DNA from: Loripinus fragilis
Lineage: Eukaryota > Mollusca > Bivalvia > Lucinida > Lucinidae
NCBI GenBank assembly: GCA_964019695.1
Contig: OZ026515.1
Location: 133,322,849 to 133,386,848, forward strand
DNA: 64,000 bases
Direction: 5' to 3'
Notes under the pieces: model-generated
What the model was told of the DNA's origin: nothing
What the model saw: the letters and a program-made list of their open reading frames with translations, nothing else
Databases searched by the model: none
Program-made: the position numbers and the translations under genes
Part shown: positions 1 to 11,905 of the stretch, in pieces
Layout of the letters: each line of letters begins with the position of its first letter
Numbering within the stretch: the stretch's first letter is position 1

Positions 1-394
1 CAATACAAACAGTCACCGCCATAGAGTGTGACTTTTTGCAATAATGCAACCCTGATCAGAATTCAAATTAATTTACCAGAAATTGTCATTGATCGAGACA
101 AAAAGAGTGGCTGCCGTGGTATGATGGGGCAGAGGGGATGGCGGCGTGGCCAGTTTACTTAATGCGGTCAGATTGAAAACCTTTTGACAAAACTGGTCAC
201 TAGGCGACCTTCAACATTATTAATTAAAACCTATATGATCCAACAAAAAGCGGGTGGCCATCGGATATGAGGTGCGGCTTACTGCAGCTATGCTTACTTT
301 AAAAATTGTCTCCTCTTAAACGGCTGATCAGAATTTTCTTCTCCGAAACCAATGGTCGAAATTGAAAATAATTTTGTAGAAATGGTCACAAAGT
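1..394. other. No feature recognised
   Basis: I see no convincing coding segment, hairpin or repeat unit in this stretch. It is probably intergenic or deep intronic DNA. Confidence 0.4.
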
Positions 395-550
395 GACCAT
401 CTATCCGGCCCGGTCCCATACTTTCGTGGAGATTGATCATGAAATAATTTCTACGGCCATTCTCCTCCCTTCCGCTGAATCATTCAAGAAGGGTTGTTGT
501 CAGTTACAAGCGAAAGTATGTGCACGAAGTACTGGTTAACTGCTTGTTCA
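395..550 (+). repeat. tRNA-derived SINE, internal fragment
   Basis: This segment is the reverse complement of 11640-11820, sharing the words CCCATACTTTCGTGGAGATT and CCTCCCTTCCGCTGA. At the other copy the block is joined to a tRNA-like head, so this is a body fragment of the same SINE family lacking head and tail. Confidence 0.6.
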
Positions 551-913
551 AGCTTGCCCAAATAGAACTATGGCTCGACTTAACATTTCAGTTATGGTTC
601 TTGATCACCTAGATAATCGATAAGTCAATTGTCCCCCTTACACCGCGGCGACTATATCGCGAAATCGATTGTATCTCAGTCCAGGTATCGATGGTTTTTG
701 TCTGACGAAAGAGGCCTTTATACCGTCTTTACCAGAATTGTTGGATAGAATTTTCATTAATGTGACTTAAATTGTGCATTTAAAATTTGTTTCAAATAGG
801 AGTATGCATGCATCTGATTGAAATCAAGAAAAATGTTTTTCATATCCAAATGTAAAACATGTTTGTCCACTATTCGTGTGTTCTGAGTTGAGTCACATGA
901 GCACTTGAGTACT

Positions 914-1156
914 TACCCTAAATACGCCAATCGCAACAAAAGTCGTCTGTTTTTCTCGTCTGCTGAAATGTGTAAGAAGCCTCTATGACAAACAGTGTGG
1001 ACCCAGATCAGACTGTCCCTATAGGAGCAGTCTGTTCTGGGTCCACACTGTTTGCTTCTATACTTAAATTCATAATTAATGTTTGGCAATTATTTGCAGC
1101 GGACGACTTCAGCAGACGACATTTTCAGATGTATTTTTTCTTGGCGCTTTAAGGGT
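914..1156. mobile_element. Palindromic MITE with central hairpin
   Basis: Ends are inverted: ACCCTAAATACGCCAA on the left and TTGGCGCTTTAAGGGT on the right. Inner inverted blocks carry GTCGTCTG/CAGACGAC. The centre (about 992-1052) is a hairpin with arms GGACCCAGATCAGACTG and its complement. Related copies lie at 12724-12955 and 61690-61900. No coding capacity; a non-autonomous DNA element. Confidence 0.65.
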
Positions 1157-1589
1157 CTAAATGTTGATAAAAAATTATGTGGGCCACGACGTGAGAAAAA
1201 CTCTCTTCGGGGGTTTGAGAACAACAAAGGCGCAGACCAGTCTGCGCTTCCGCAGTGATTTAGAAATAACACAACTTCACCAAACAAGGCCGTCGGCGGC
1301 GGTACGACCATGACACTTTTTAGGCCAAAAAGGTTTTAGCAGGACCACTTTTGGGGGGCTGGATATATGCTTATTTGGTCTGGTTATTTTCAGTTTCCTC
1401 TAGACTTTTTAATGCGATGACCTAATGAGGTCAATATTAACCCCCGTGTATCAAAGATTAAGAACCGTCTCATTTATTGTATAAATAAATAAAAAATAAA
1501 TAAAAATAAATTAAGGCAGTTCTTTGAGTACATTTGTACCGTTGAGAGTGGTACTCTGGCTTTTATCAAAGATAATAAGACAACGAATT

Positions 1590-1665
1590 ATCAGGAATGT
1601 GGACCCGATATGGTGTGAGCTTTACTTCACTCGTTCTTTATCTGGATCCACACTGTACATTTGCT
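1590..1665. repeat. Degenerate GTGGACCC-type hairpin
   Basis: A shorter, diverged relative of the central hairpin at 992-1052, with GTGGACCCGAT on one side and ATCTGGATCCACAC on the other. A similar weak copy starts near 2393. Confidence 0.4.
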
Positions 1666-2763
1666 TCGAAAATAAAATCAGCTGACATCTGTAAAGACTG
1701 GGTCCGAAGTTGACAAAAATGTCTGATCAGCGTCTTCGCTTCAAGTTAAAAAAACATAATACAGGAATATAATGCAGACAGGAAAATACGCCAAAGTCAC
1801 GAGAGCAGTCGCTTTAGGCCAAATTCTTATCAGCTATTTTCACACTTTAAACACAGATGAGCGATCTCCCACTGAGTTCCCGCTGTGTCAATAAGAAATG
1901 ACCACATCACAAACTTGTGACGACTGCCAGATTCTTTAACCATACGCGAACAGCGTATATTAATGGAGCAGGTCAGTCTGTGCATATATTACATGCTCAT
2001 AGTAGTTTCTTGTCTTCACTGCCCAGATGCTATATATCAGCATGACTTTTCAGTTAACCATATATGCGAACAACATATGCGCATAATAATTTATCTGCGC
2101 AGTCTGGTCAGCCCATTGCTGTTTGCTGTTGAAATACCTTTACCTTTTATAAATTGTTTTTGGTCAGTTCTAGTCCTCACTGACCCCGATCAGCTCGGTG
2201 TGACGGGGTTTGTTTAAGTATATGCCTTCTGGGAATTTCTAACCGACACATATGGAACGCAAACAGCAATGGTTCAGGCTAGACTGCGCTGTGCAATCTC
2301 ACCAGAACCTTTGCGCTGAACGGCCTCACTTAAAACTCAATTATTAGTTAACAATTATGTTTATGTTCAATATTGCAAACAATGCAGGCTCGGAGAGATG
2401 TCTTGTTATGAAGTATCTGGATCTACACTGTTGCTTATGCTTCATTTATAGAACTCATCACGGATTCTAAATTACCAATATATGGACTCATCGGCATAAT
2501 ATATGCATGTCTTTTACTGTACTTGCAAACGAAACTATTTGTGTAGTCTGAGCATGACAGATTTGGTAGTATGACAGAAAAAAGGTTGTTTTACTGAGCA
2601 GTAAAGACCCTGACGAGACGCCGCATGACAAAACTAGTAAGATGGGTGTACTGTGCATGAACGCTGTTGTGATTAGTCTGGGTATCTGAATTTATGCGTA
2701 AGTTTTTAGGCGCCACACACAGAGTCGTTTATTCGGTCAAAACTTTATTAGGACCAAGATAAG
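1666..2763. other. No gene seen; scattered weak repeats
   Basis: Apart from weak matches to the GGACCCAGATC hairpin family near 2393-2435, nothing coding or structured stands out. The short open frame at 1963-2217 shows no family resemblance. Confidence 0.4.
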
Positions 2764-3656
2764 ACGGGATACGGACATAATCCCCCCCGGACAAAACCCC
2801 CCCTGCTCATTTTTGTATACGTGGACAAAATCCCCCCCATGAATTTTACAACTAGGACATAATCCCCCCACTGAAATTTACAACTAGGACACAATCCCCC
2901 CCGCTGAATTTTACAACTAGGACATAATCCCCCCCCCCCTTATATTACAGCATACATCATACCATGTAACTGATTTGGACCCAGATTCTAAGTCCTGATC
3001 TGGATCCGAACTGTCTGACAGCATGATAGGGGTCCTGAAATATTTGGAACAAAGCATGAAAATGATGATTACTCAGATAATCATGCAATTCATCAGCTAA
3101 TTGTTACTGTTATAATAAAAGGACAAAGAATTTTAACTACATTTTATTCAATAGCATACAAACATCCTTTGATCTCCAATCATTTTATTCATCTATATCA
3201 GCATTTAAAACCATAAAGTTTTTAAAACTAACACCTATAATTGAGTAACTGTTAATGAGGCAATCAGAAAGTTAATTGACCTTAGTGAGTCAGTCAATTA
3301 GACCATTAAATTTTAGCACATTTACAATCTAATTTGAGAAGGTTTGCTTAATTATATATGAGTAAATTTTATAATTTTATTGTTTCAAAACACTATCATG
3401 CTGTCATGCAGTTTGGATCCAGATCAGGACTTACAACCTGGGTCCAAATTAGTCAAATGGTATGATGTATGCTGTAACATGAGGGGGGGGGGGGGGGTTA
3501 TGTCCTAGTTATAAAATTCAGCGGGGGGGATTATGTCCTAGTTGTAAAATTCAGCGGGGGGGATTATGTCCTAGTTGTAAAATTCATGGGGGGGATTTTG
3601 TCCACGTATACAAAAATGAGCAGGGGGTGTTTTGTCCGGGGGGGATTTTGTCCTAC
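2764..3656. mobile_element. Foldback-type element with iterated poly-C/poly-G arms
   Basis: The left arm (about 2764-3000) has four tandem units, each a run of six or more C followed by TGAATTTTACAACTAGGACA. The right arm (about 3410-3656) is its reverse complement with G runs and TGTCCTAGTTGTAAAATTCA. Inside the G-rich arms a further inverted pair contains GATCCAGATCAGGACTT. The AT-rich centre has no coding frame. Long, internally repetitive inverted arms fit a foldback-like or long-TIR DNA element. Confidence 0.7.
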
Positions 3657-3731
3657 ACTCAGATAAGACCTATAGCCCCAGGGATTATCTGACACCTGGG
3701 ATTATCGCATATCCCGTTATGAGCAGAATCG

Positions 3732-3923
3732 CACCGGACAGGCGGCAATCAAAAATTCTTATCCTATCGACGAACGTGGATCAAAAATGGTTAGAAAAAA
3801 GTGTTTTCGATTGCCAGTTGTCACCAGTCGGGCGACAAATAGCAATCGAAAACTCTGTTTTTAACTATTTTGATGTACGTTCGTCGATAGGATAAGTATT
3901 TTCGATTGCCGCCTGTCCGGTGT
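3732..3923. mobile_element. Short MITE with near-perfect terminal inverted repeats
   Basis: The terminal inverted repeats start with CACCGGACAGGCGGCAATC, 19 bp identical in both arms. They continue, with one or two mismatches, through CTTATCCTATCGACGAACGT for about 46 bp. Total length is about 192 bp. The open frame running through it (3632-3895) is incidental. Confidence 0.75.
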
Positions 3924-3984
3924 GAGACTGAAGTACGAATATTCTCTTGCTATAATTTTTTGCTATAAATAGGCAAATAGGTTA

Positions 3985-4160
3985 AATAATTTGTTTGATT
4001 TGATTCTTTACGTCCCATCAACAATCAGTTAAACAGGGACGGGTCTTCCTGGGTTGAACCAGTACTCAGCTAGGATAAATGTGTCTTTCTCAAGGACCAC
4101 AACGCAGTGACGCCGGTGAGGCTCGAACCCGCGGCCTCTCGGTCTCGAGTCAAGCACAAC
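3985..4160 (-). repeat. tRNA-derived SINE copy
   Basis: Read on the minus strand, this has a B-box-like GGGTTCGAGCC near 4115-4125. It ends, at the low-coordinate side, in TGGGACGTAAAGAATCAAA, resembling the tails at 5104 and 11581. The A-box half of the head is less clear. Confidence 0.55.
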
Positions 4161-4178
4161 AATGAATTAACAATAGTT

Positions 4179-4179
4179 A

Positions 4180-4254
<75 letters not shown>
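4179..4254. repeat. AAT trinucleotide microsatellite
   Basis: About 25 uninterrupted AAT/ATA units lie just outside the SINE end at 4160. A microsatellite next to a retroposon is common, but I cannot tell which came first. Confidence 0.9.
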
Positions 4255-5011
4255 TGTTATACTTAAGATTAAGATAAAAAAAATAAATTGAAGCAACTTG
4301 TAATCAAATTATTTTTTATTTCGGCGATAAGATATGGTTATTGTTATTTTCTTAATTTTACTAAAATTTAGATTTTTTTCATAATCATGTCTCCTAATCA
4401 GCTTTGTTTCCCCTTTCTTTGAAAATGCTGTTAAGATTTCTCAACATTACCTAAGCAAGCATATCGCATATTGTGGAAGCATTACAGATCCACAATATTC
4501 GAACTTAGACATTTTCTCCGCTCTGGTAAGAAGGCGCTTAAACTCAATTTTCAATCTAAAAATGACAGAACTAAAATGTAATTTATTTCTATGAAACTTA
4601 TATGGTTGATATTGTTGGATGATAGAGATAACTTATAAAACATTGGGAAAATATCAGAACATGATTATTTTGGGGCCATAAAATGCTCACCCTAAGCATT
4701 TTCATTTAATTTACATTGAAATGAATGGGATTTTACCAGTTAAAAAGATGAACAATTTGACAAAACTAAATATTTAGTTATTTCATATTTGTTTATATCA
4801 TTGTAAAGATAAAACATTAAATTTTCTTTTGATAACTTATAAAATAATGACAACTTAATAATAAGTTAGTTATTAATAATTTATTTAAAGGTTTGCATAC
4901 TTTTCTGTGTAATTGATGCCACAGATTTCAACAGGTAAGTTGCGAGAGTGGTCAATATTCAAGGGAGATAATCGGTCAGATAAAACCGATAACAGCTGAT
5001 ATTGTCCCATA

Positions 5012-5104
5012 TGCAGGAAAATGTGTGGTTAGGTGAACTGACCGTCCCGCCATGACCATAGCTGTATACTTTGGACGTAAAGCAACAAAACAAACAAACA
5101 AAGT
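5012..5104 (+). repeat. SINE 3' end fragment
   Basis: The segment contains GTGTGGTTAGGTGAACTGAC and ends in GGACGTAAAGCAACAAAAC plus an ACAAACAAA tail. The same tail occurs, inverted, at 11575-11680. It is a 3' fragment of the same tRNA-derived SINE family. Confidence 0.6.
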
Positions 5105-5309
5105 GACCATCTACTACAATAGCTAACATGCCCATCTATAAGCGTGGCTTATTTCTGCTATAGAAACTTTATATCCGTGCGCGGGTCCAGAGTTTTGTTT
5201 GAGGGATTTCAACTCAACTCTTGGTAAGTTTTTTTCCTCTTTAGTTTTTAGGGGAAGAGAAAGGGGGTCCAAAAAGCAGTCGACCATCATCGATCTGCCA
5301 GTGAAGCGC

Positions 5310-5425
5310 CATATTCATCGGCCTCATTTTAACATAAGAAACTTCAAATGATGTTCAGTCAGTAGCTTAATATCTATAGAATATTCAAGCGACTAGCAAA
5401 GACTCTGATCAGACTGCGCATATGC
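5310..5425. repeat. Truncated copy of the CCAACAATGTGG MITE
   Basis: This shares the internal words TCAGTCAGTAGCTTAA and ATTCAAGCGACTAGCAAAG with the complete copies at 6518-6755 and 25854-26093. Both termini are missing. Confidence 0.55.
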
Positions 5426-5430
5426 ATGGC

Positions 5431-6177
5431 TTACTACCCACCCCCGGTCATGTGATCGGATTAAAGTGGAGGCGCAGGCGAGGCAGCAACATACGCCGTT
5501 TAAGTGCCAAACAAACACAGCCAATGAAAATATTGCTCATATTGTTGACACATCATGGGGGTCAGCTCATAAGATTTGACTCAGCAATTAGGACAGTTTT
5601 GTGCTGGTGTGCCCTCATCGCTTGACTAAAGAATAAGAAGGCTACTCGTATAAAAATGCCATTTTTTTAATTTAAAAAAGTGCCAAAATTATGGCAAACC
5701 TAAAACTACTTACAGCTGGTGGAATCTGGCTATATGAATTTGAGCCTCAAAGACGCGTCGGTAATAAACTGTGGCTGTGCGAAGACCAAGCTAGGCATGT
5801 CATCATAAGATAACAAAAGCGAGGGAAAGGTTTCAATATGCTCATTCAATATGGCTCATTGTTCAAGTTTAAGCGCCAGAGCTCGAAAAGTTACGGGTAA
5901 ATTCTATCAGGACAACGCGGTTTCAAAAACGAAAGCAAACATGCAATTGATCTGAGAGGCAATGCAAGTGCCCTAAAGTATAAACTAGTCCAGTATTTCC
6001 TGGAGAATGAAACTGTGGTACAGCTCCACAATCCGCCCTATTCACTGCCTTGAGTCCTGGCTGTGGCGTTTTCTTCTTAATTTACTGAAAAAAAAACTCT
6101 CTCCAGACGTCGATATTAGCCTCAAAATACTCTTGGCAGAGCCATTGTTCAGTGTCTAATGGGTGAGCCCAAATAAT
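5431..6177. other. No feature recognised
   Basis: No conserved coding frame, tandem repeat or strong inverted repeat was seen. Confidence 0.35.
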
Positions 6178-6416
6178 TGAGCCGCGACATGAGATTTCCA
6201 ACAATGTGGTATGTGCAACCAGCAAAGGATCAGACCAGCCTGCGCATACGCGCAGTCTGATCAGAGCCTTTGCTAGTCGCTTGAGTATTCTATGATTGTT
6301 AAGCTACTGACTGAACACCATTTGGAGTTTCTATGCTTAACAGGAGGCTGCAGAGGCCCATCTGAGTCTACACTTGTCAAAATGCCACATTGTTGGAAAT
6401 CACATGTCACGGCTCA
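6178..6416 (+). mobile_element. CCAACAATGTGG MITE, copy 1
   Basis: About 239 bp. It starts TGAGCCGCGACATGAGATTT and ends with the inverted form, AAATCACATGTCACGGCTCA. Both ends contain CCAACAATGTGG or its complement. The inside has a CTGCGCATACGCGCAG palindrome. This orientation is called forward for the family. Confidence 0.8.
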
Positions 6417-6517
6417 TAAGTCTATTTTATTATCAGTACTCAGAGTCTAGATTCTAAGACTAGAAACTGAGTTTCTGTCAAGGCAACACTCATCAACCGA
6501 TTGAAACTAATGAAATA

Positions 6518-6755
6518 TGAGCCGCGACATGTGATTTCCAACAATGTGGCATTTTTAAAGTATAGATTCAGATGAGCCTGTGCAGTCTCCTTTTAAGCTT
6601 AGATACTCCAAATTATGCTCAGTCAGTAGCTTAACACTCATAGAATATTCAAGCGACTAGCAAAAGCTCTGATCAGACTGCGCGTATGCGCAGGCTGGTC
6701 TGAGCCTTTGCTGGTCGCACATACCACATTGTTGGAAATCTTATGTTGTGACTCA
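6518..6755 (-). mobile_element. CCAACAATGTGG MITE, copy 2
   Basis: Same family and length as the element about 100 bp upstream, but inverted: the CTAGTCGCTTGA block appears as its complement TCAAGCGACTAG. The two together form an inverted pair that could fold. Confidence 0.8.
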
Positions 6756-7878
6756 ATTATGAATAAGTCCCTTGCAGCACCCAAGTGCCACTATTAAATG
6801 AACGCCCCTCATAGGGACTCGCTTAGCAGTTAGATTAAGTGTTTTCCTCTAATAACGGAAAGATCTGCATAATACTCAGGAAGTTTAATTTACATGTACG
6901 CATTTAATAAACTTGATTTGATGAACTCAGATTTATTCTCGTTTGAAAACAGTGTAGATCCAAATCACATGGGTTCTGAAGATCCCATCTGATCTAGATA
7001 CACACGGTTTCTTCAGTTTTGTGTTTGATTGCACTGTGACAAATGAAACAACAAATCTGGATTTGTTTGTTGGATGTATGAAATATAAAGAACTAATCGG
7101 TTAAGCATGATATGAAAGGATGACGCTGACGTCAGAAGTGTTGTCTCTTGACAGAAGGTACTGGACGCATATATATCTAGTATGATCGACGCTTTATGGG
7201 GTCATTTACAAACAACAGCGCCAAAAACATAGTTATGCGAAAATATATCACAGCATTGTCATTTTAATACATAATTTTCTACGAGTACCTGAGTTTATGC
7301 ATGATTATGGAATATATACGAGGGAGGGAAGCTTTAAGTACGAGATTATCTAACGTGCAGCTGAACAACCATGGCTTAATTATTTTATACCATCTTCATT
7401 AGTGTAGACCTAGAAAATATATGTCGTGCTAAACTTGGTGGTATAATGAATATTAAAGTGTTTGAGTGATTGAGCATTTGATTATTATGAGTGAGTATGT
7501 GGACAATCTTTCAAGGAATAAATGAACAAAAACTACAGGACCGGATTTTCAAGCAGATTAAAAAAGTATCGTATACGGAAAAGCAAAGTCCGTTGTAATG
7601 AGGTTATACTATTTTATTATTGAATATGGAATATATGCGAGGGGAAGAAGTACCTCCACCCCACCCACTGTATATTTTATAAACGTACAAGTAAAGGTTA
7701 TGTGAACATTATGTTTTTTCTTTTAACTGATTATGAAATTAATACCACCCTCATCAACTATATAGTATGAAACATCTCGTTATGTGTCACTGATGTAGGC
7801 GGTATAAAAACGCTATACCATGGTTGCTCACATGTACGGGAGATAATCCACTCGCTGATTACTTACAAGTAGTATAGG
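6756..7878. other. No gene seen
   Basis: A weak hairpin of the GATCCAAATC/GATCTAGATA type lies at 6945-7020. A short duplicated phrase, ATGGAATATATACGAGG, occurs near 7306 and again, diverged, near 7626. Nothing else is recognisable. Confidence 0.4.
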
Positions 7879-8906
7879 GGCCAGTTAGTCATCACGCTCT
7901 GCGCACGCGCGAATGCCATTTCGGATGAATTTATCATATAGGTTTAGAAATCTATTCTTAGAATGAGATCATCTTTATTTTTAGAATGAGATCACCAGTT
8001 TATTTTTAAGTTTATATTTTAAGATACTGACCCATGTTTGCACTTGGTGTTTATCAGAGTAAGCATGGGAAACTCATTAAATTTTACCAATGCTTGAAAA
8101 TGCGATTGATGGTACAAAGGAAATCTTAACCATATTTTTCTTTGATGAACATGGAAAACTCATTAACGTTTGAAACTTGTGGTGAGACATGAGTTGTACT
8201 TTTGGGTACAAAGAATAAGCAGTGTTTTCCTGATGATTTATAGAAGACAATCTAGCTGTTGAAGTTAAACCATGGCTTAAGCTTTTATTGTATGAGTTTC
8301 ATTCATGAAAATACGTGGAAAGGCTATGAGATGCCATAAAGTAGCCAGCTCCTCAGCCCCAAGTAGCAGGTGGAATCGCCAGCTGCTGGCGCTTGATGAA
8401 AACACTGAATAAGGAAGGAAAATCATTAAAATCTCCGTGCATGGAACTCAAGCGTGCAAATGCACTTGATGCCTATCAGAGTAAGGCTTGTAAACTCATT
8501 CACCTTTCTTAGCTTGGCAGTCATGAGTGAAACCATTCCCCAAACTAGAATATCATTTTTTTCTTTGATGACATGTGAAAATTCATTAACTCTAGAAACA
8601 TGCGATGAAGCGTGAAAATGCACTTGAGGTTACAATGAGTAAGGTTGCTTTGCCTGTCTAAACATAACTAGTTGAAACCAGCTTGCATATCAATCAAAAA
8701 ATAAACTGATGATCTCATCCTAAAAACTGATTATCTCATACTGAAAATACATGATGATCTCATTCTAAAAATAAAATAATATTATTTCTGAAAATAAGCT
8801 ATTGATCTCATTTTAAAAATGAACAATAATCTTATTCTAAAATAGATTTCTAAACATTTATGATATGGCGGCCATGCATGAGCAGAACGTGATGCCCAAC
8901 TGACCC
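7879..8906. mobile_element. Putative DNA transposon with imperfect long TIRs
   Basis: The left end has CCAGTTAGTCATCACG, then GGTTTAGAAATCTATTCTTA. The right end is inverted: AGATTTCTAAACATTTATGA, then CGTGATGCCCAACTGACC. Subterminal tandem words of the form GATGATCTCATTCTAAAAAT occur on both sides. The core holds a diverged duplicate containing TATCAGAGTAAG (near 8052 and 8474). No transposase frame was found, so it is non-autonomous. Confidence 0.5.
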
Positions 8907-8967
8907 ATATAGTACTATTACATATACTTGAGGAGAGGGCAAAGCACGAGCCCGCTTCCCCAAGTGA

Positions 8968-9058
8968 GAATCATTCATGAATGTGAGGGTGGGATAGAAA
9001 AATCCCTACCTAATATCACAAGAGGCTTGCAGAGTGATGACAAATGGTAATCCTGAGG
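8968..9058. repeat. Degenerate GAGGGTAGGATAGAAAAATC palindrome family
   Basis: The left half reads GTGAGGGTGGGATAGAAAAAT. The right half is a decayed inverse. Better copies are at 26103-26220, 34578-34695 and 55713-55828. Confidence 0.5.
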
Positions 9059-9221
9059 GTCAGATTTTGCCTTTGTCTACTAACATACTTTGCATAAGCG
9101 AGCAATGAAGGCTCTGACCAGACTGTGCATATGCACAGGTTTGTCGTAGCCTTGACTGCACACTGATGTGATCAGTGCCAAAATGTCGTGTACTTGCAGT
9201 TTCGCTTGTGATTTTAGTGAC

Positions 9222-9480
9222 ATGATGGTACCAGCGTGTTCAAACATCATCCTGTTACTCTACTCTGTGAGTTCCTTGCTGTGTCTCACACACGGAGCTG
9301 GAATAACCATCCTTGAAGGAGATGTTTATGTGGAAGGAGTTTTCTCCCTTCACTCAACTGTGAATAAAACCTGCAACAATGAACATGTGGAGCCAGAGTT
9401 TGTTCAAAATATGGAAAGTATCAGATGGACGCTGGGACAGTTAAATAAGGATACAAGCAATTTATATGGTAAAAAGATAG
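9222..9480 (+). CDS. Receptor exon 1: signal peptide and start of VFT1
   Basis: Starts at one of two adjacent ATGs (9222 or 9225), giving a hydrophobic signal peptide with IILLLYSVSSLLCL and likely cleavage near HG-AG. The sequence then enters a first VFT strand, ITILEGDVYVEGVFSLHS, close to the opening of mGluR ectodomains. It continues to FVQNMESIRWTLGQLNKD, matching the first helix of that fold. An NKT sequon is present. An upstream in-frame ATG at 9183 is possible, and a TTGCAG acceptor just before 9200 could mark the exon start. It ends ATA-G before GTAGGT, phase 1. Confidence 0.8.
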
Positions 9481-9904
9481 GTAGGTTTATCTGTTTGTAT
9501 TTTCACACCTGATAATACACATGCATCGTTTTCTATAAATGACGACTGTCGAATGCCTGACCATTATCGATTGCCAAAAATACACATTTTGGCAACCAAT
9601 AATTGTAGGATGTAGTAATCTGGAACTCAGTGTTTATTTTCAAATTCTCATAAAAAGATTCTTGATGGATATTTTCAATGTTAGAAAAAGTAGCCAAAAA
9701 GGCAAATAGCACACAACAAGTACCATTAAAGCTTCGGAAATAAACTTTATTGACTCCCTTAATATGCAAATGAGGCTTATTCCTAACCCACGAATAGACC
9801 CTTGTTGGCTACTTAGAATTTCTTAAAATTCTCTTTTCCTAAGCCTACCCTTAGCACACCCACCCAACAATTTTTTTAAATTTATAGTTTTTAAAAATCA
9901 TTTA

Positions 9905-10045
9905 CGGAATAAAAGTAAGAAAGAGGGCAAAGATCAGGAATCGATACAATCAAGCACCACACCTGACCCAGGATACCAATGGGAAAGTGACAACATCACA
10001 AATACACGTCACAAACGAGAGCCAAGAGGTCAGCCCTTTCCCATT
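9905..10045 (-). repeat. Dispersed repeat fragment (second PLE-like 3' family)
   Basis: This shares GGCAAAGATCAGGAATCGAT and CACACCTGACCCAGGA with 26725-26790, and matches 22310-22375 in inverted form. The longer copy at 26715-27210 resembles the Naiad 3' untranslated region near its end. It is probably a fragment of a related retroelement. Confidence 0.45.
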
Positions 10046-10199
10046 TGCATATCAAGGGAGCTAATAAACTCAAAATGAGGTTTATTCTATTTAAATTGAA
10101 GGGGACTTGCTGGGTACTTTTTGCTTGCTGGCTACTTTTCTAACATAGAAAAACCCTAACAAGAATCTTTGTGAGCACACCCCTGCATCTGTCTTTCTG

Positions 10200-10815
10200 T
10201 CCGTCCGTCACGTCTCTTATAATTGTATCTCCTCCTAAACCGCTGGACGTAGCAACTTCAAACCTTGTAGTGTAGAGGGTACTGGGCGACTTTTGTGTGA
10301 CCAAGGTCAAGGTTAAATGTCAAATAATGTATTTTCTTGTAAATGCATCTCCTCCTAAACTGTTGGACGTAACAGCTTCAAACTTTGCAGGAACATAGGT
10401 CACATAATGTAGCAAGTACTTGGCAACACTTCATATGGCATTGACCCCAAGGTTCAAATAATGTATTTTCTTGTAAATGCATCCTCTCTTTAACTGTTAG
10501 ACGTGGCAACTTCAAACTTCAAACGTTTCTTGTAATTGTATCTTCTCCTAAACCGCTGGACGTAGCAACTTCAAACTTTGTAGATGCATAGATCACATGA
10601 TGTAGAGGGTAATGGGCGACTTTTGTGCGACCAAGGTCAAGGTATAATACTGTATTTTCTTATAAATGTATCTCTGCCTAAACTTTTGGACGCCGCGAAG
10701 TAACAACTTCAAACCTTGCAGGTGCATAGGTCACATAATGTAGAGGGTACTGGAAATGTCAAACGTCAAATAATGTATTTTCTTGTAAATGCATCTCATC
10801 CTAAACTGTATTAGC
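10200..10815. repeat. Tandem array, about 120-130 bp units
   Basis: The phrase CTCCTAAACCGCTGGACGTA, with variants, recurs near 10231, 10351, 10483, 10541, 10671 and 10799. It is followed by AACTTCAAACTTTG and ATAGGTCACATAATGTAG. There are five to six diverged units, one shortened, and it begins with a GTCCGTCCGTC run. It lies in intron 1. Confidence 0.7.
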
Positions 10816-10904
10816 GACGGTATACCATCGACTGCCGCTCTAGTAAATATTTTGATTATCTTTTCGCCTTGCTAGCAGCGACTTTTGTCGTTTGCTATTA
10901 CCAT

Positions 10905-11240
10905 TTGCAAACAATATAGATCCAGATCAGAACCGACTGTTGGCCCTGATCTAGATCTAAACCATTTTGAACTCTCATAACCCTCTTATATATATACGAA
11001 AGATTTTTTTTGAAAAAGTTGATTTTGAAAAAAGTCAGTAGACAATAACCATAACAAAAGTATGAGAACTTACCCAACATTCAACATTTTGGTTCATTTG
11101 CCTGCGTTGAAAATTGCATCTCTGTCGCTTCTACGGTTGGTGATGTAACATAACTAAATAATATAAGTAAAGATAAAAAAAGTATGGACCCAGACCAGAC
11201 TGCCCCAGGGCATTAGGATCTGGGTCTACATTATTGGTCG
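10905..11240. repeat. Two hairpins of the GATCCAGATC/GACCCAGAC family
   Basis: Hairpin one (about 10915-10966) pairs AGATCCAGATCAG with CTGATCTAGATCT. Hairpin two (about 11183-11235) pairs TGGACCCAGACCAGAC with a diverged ATCTGGGTCTACA. They are MITE cores like the one at 992-1052. Confidence 0.5.
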
Positions 11241-11574
11241 AAGAGTCGTTTAAAACATTTAGCAGACGACACAACATATGACATTTGGATCACCTTTACA
11301 CGGAGACGTTCCAGTGATGGCATTGTTAGTGAATTTCAAGAATCTGAGGAATCAGCCCACTCAAGCGTGGATCCAGAGGGGGTGGGGTGGCAGAGGGCCC
11401 CCCTGAAAAATTACAAAAATATAGGGTTCCTTAGCAGTACTGGTCCAGATACCCTGAAATTTTATGAAGCCAGAATTCCATGTTTGGCACGCCAGCGAAA
11501 CGCCATTTAAATGTCGCAAGTCACGGATACTGAAAATATATCAGGATCAAGTCGGAACGGACAGTCGGTAGCCT

Positions 11575-11905
11575 CGGGTAGTTTGTTTGTTTGTTTGTTT
11601 TGTTGCTTTACGTCCCAAGTCAACAACTATGGTCATGGCGGGACGGTCAGTTCACCTAACCACACTTTTTCCATGGCAGGCTTGAACAAGCGGTTAACCA
11701 GTAGTTTGTGCACATACTTTCGCTTGTAACTGACAACAACCCTTCTTGAATGAATCAGCGGAAGGGAGGAGAATGGCCGTGGAAATAATTTCAATCTCCA
11801 CGAAAGTATGGGACCGGACCGGGATCAAACTCGTGACCCCTTGATCTGCAGTCAGACACGCATCTGTAGCCAGACACGTTACCGACTGCGCTACGCACCT
11901 CGGGT
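11575..11905 (-). repeat. tRNA-derived SINE, nearly complete
   Basis: Read on the minus strand, the head at about 11905-11810 has an A-box-like TAGCGCAGTCGG and a B-box-like GAGTTTGATCCC, as in a tRNA-derived RNA polymerase III promoter. The body continues through CATACTTTCGTGGAGATTG. The 3' end reads GGGACGTAAAGCAACAAAAC with an ACAAACAAA tail. Short inserted tandem copies near 11840-11875 disturb the head. It lies in intron 1. Confidence 0.65.

Noticed and set aside
2764..3656. Poly-C/poly-G runs as pure sequencing error
   Set aside because: Run lengths may be unreliable, but the spaced phrases between runs are repeated and inverted, so the structure itself looks real.
11805..11905. A functional tRNA gene
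   Set aside because: A- and B-box-like words are present, but there is no cloverleaf and it is joined to a SINE body and tail.
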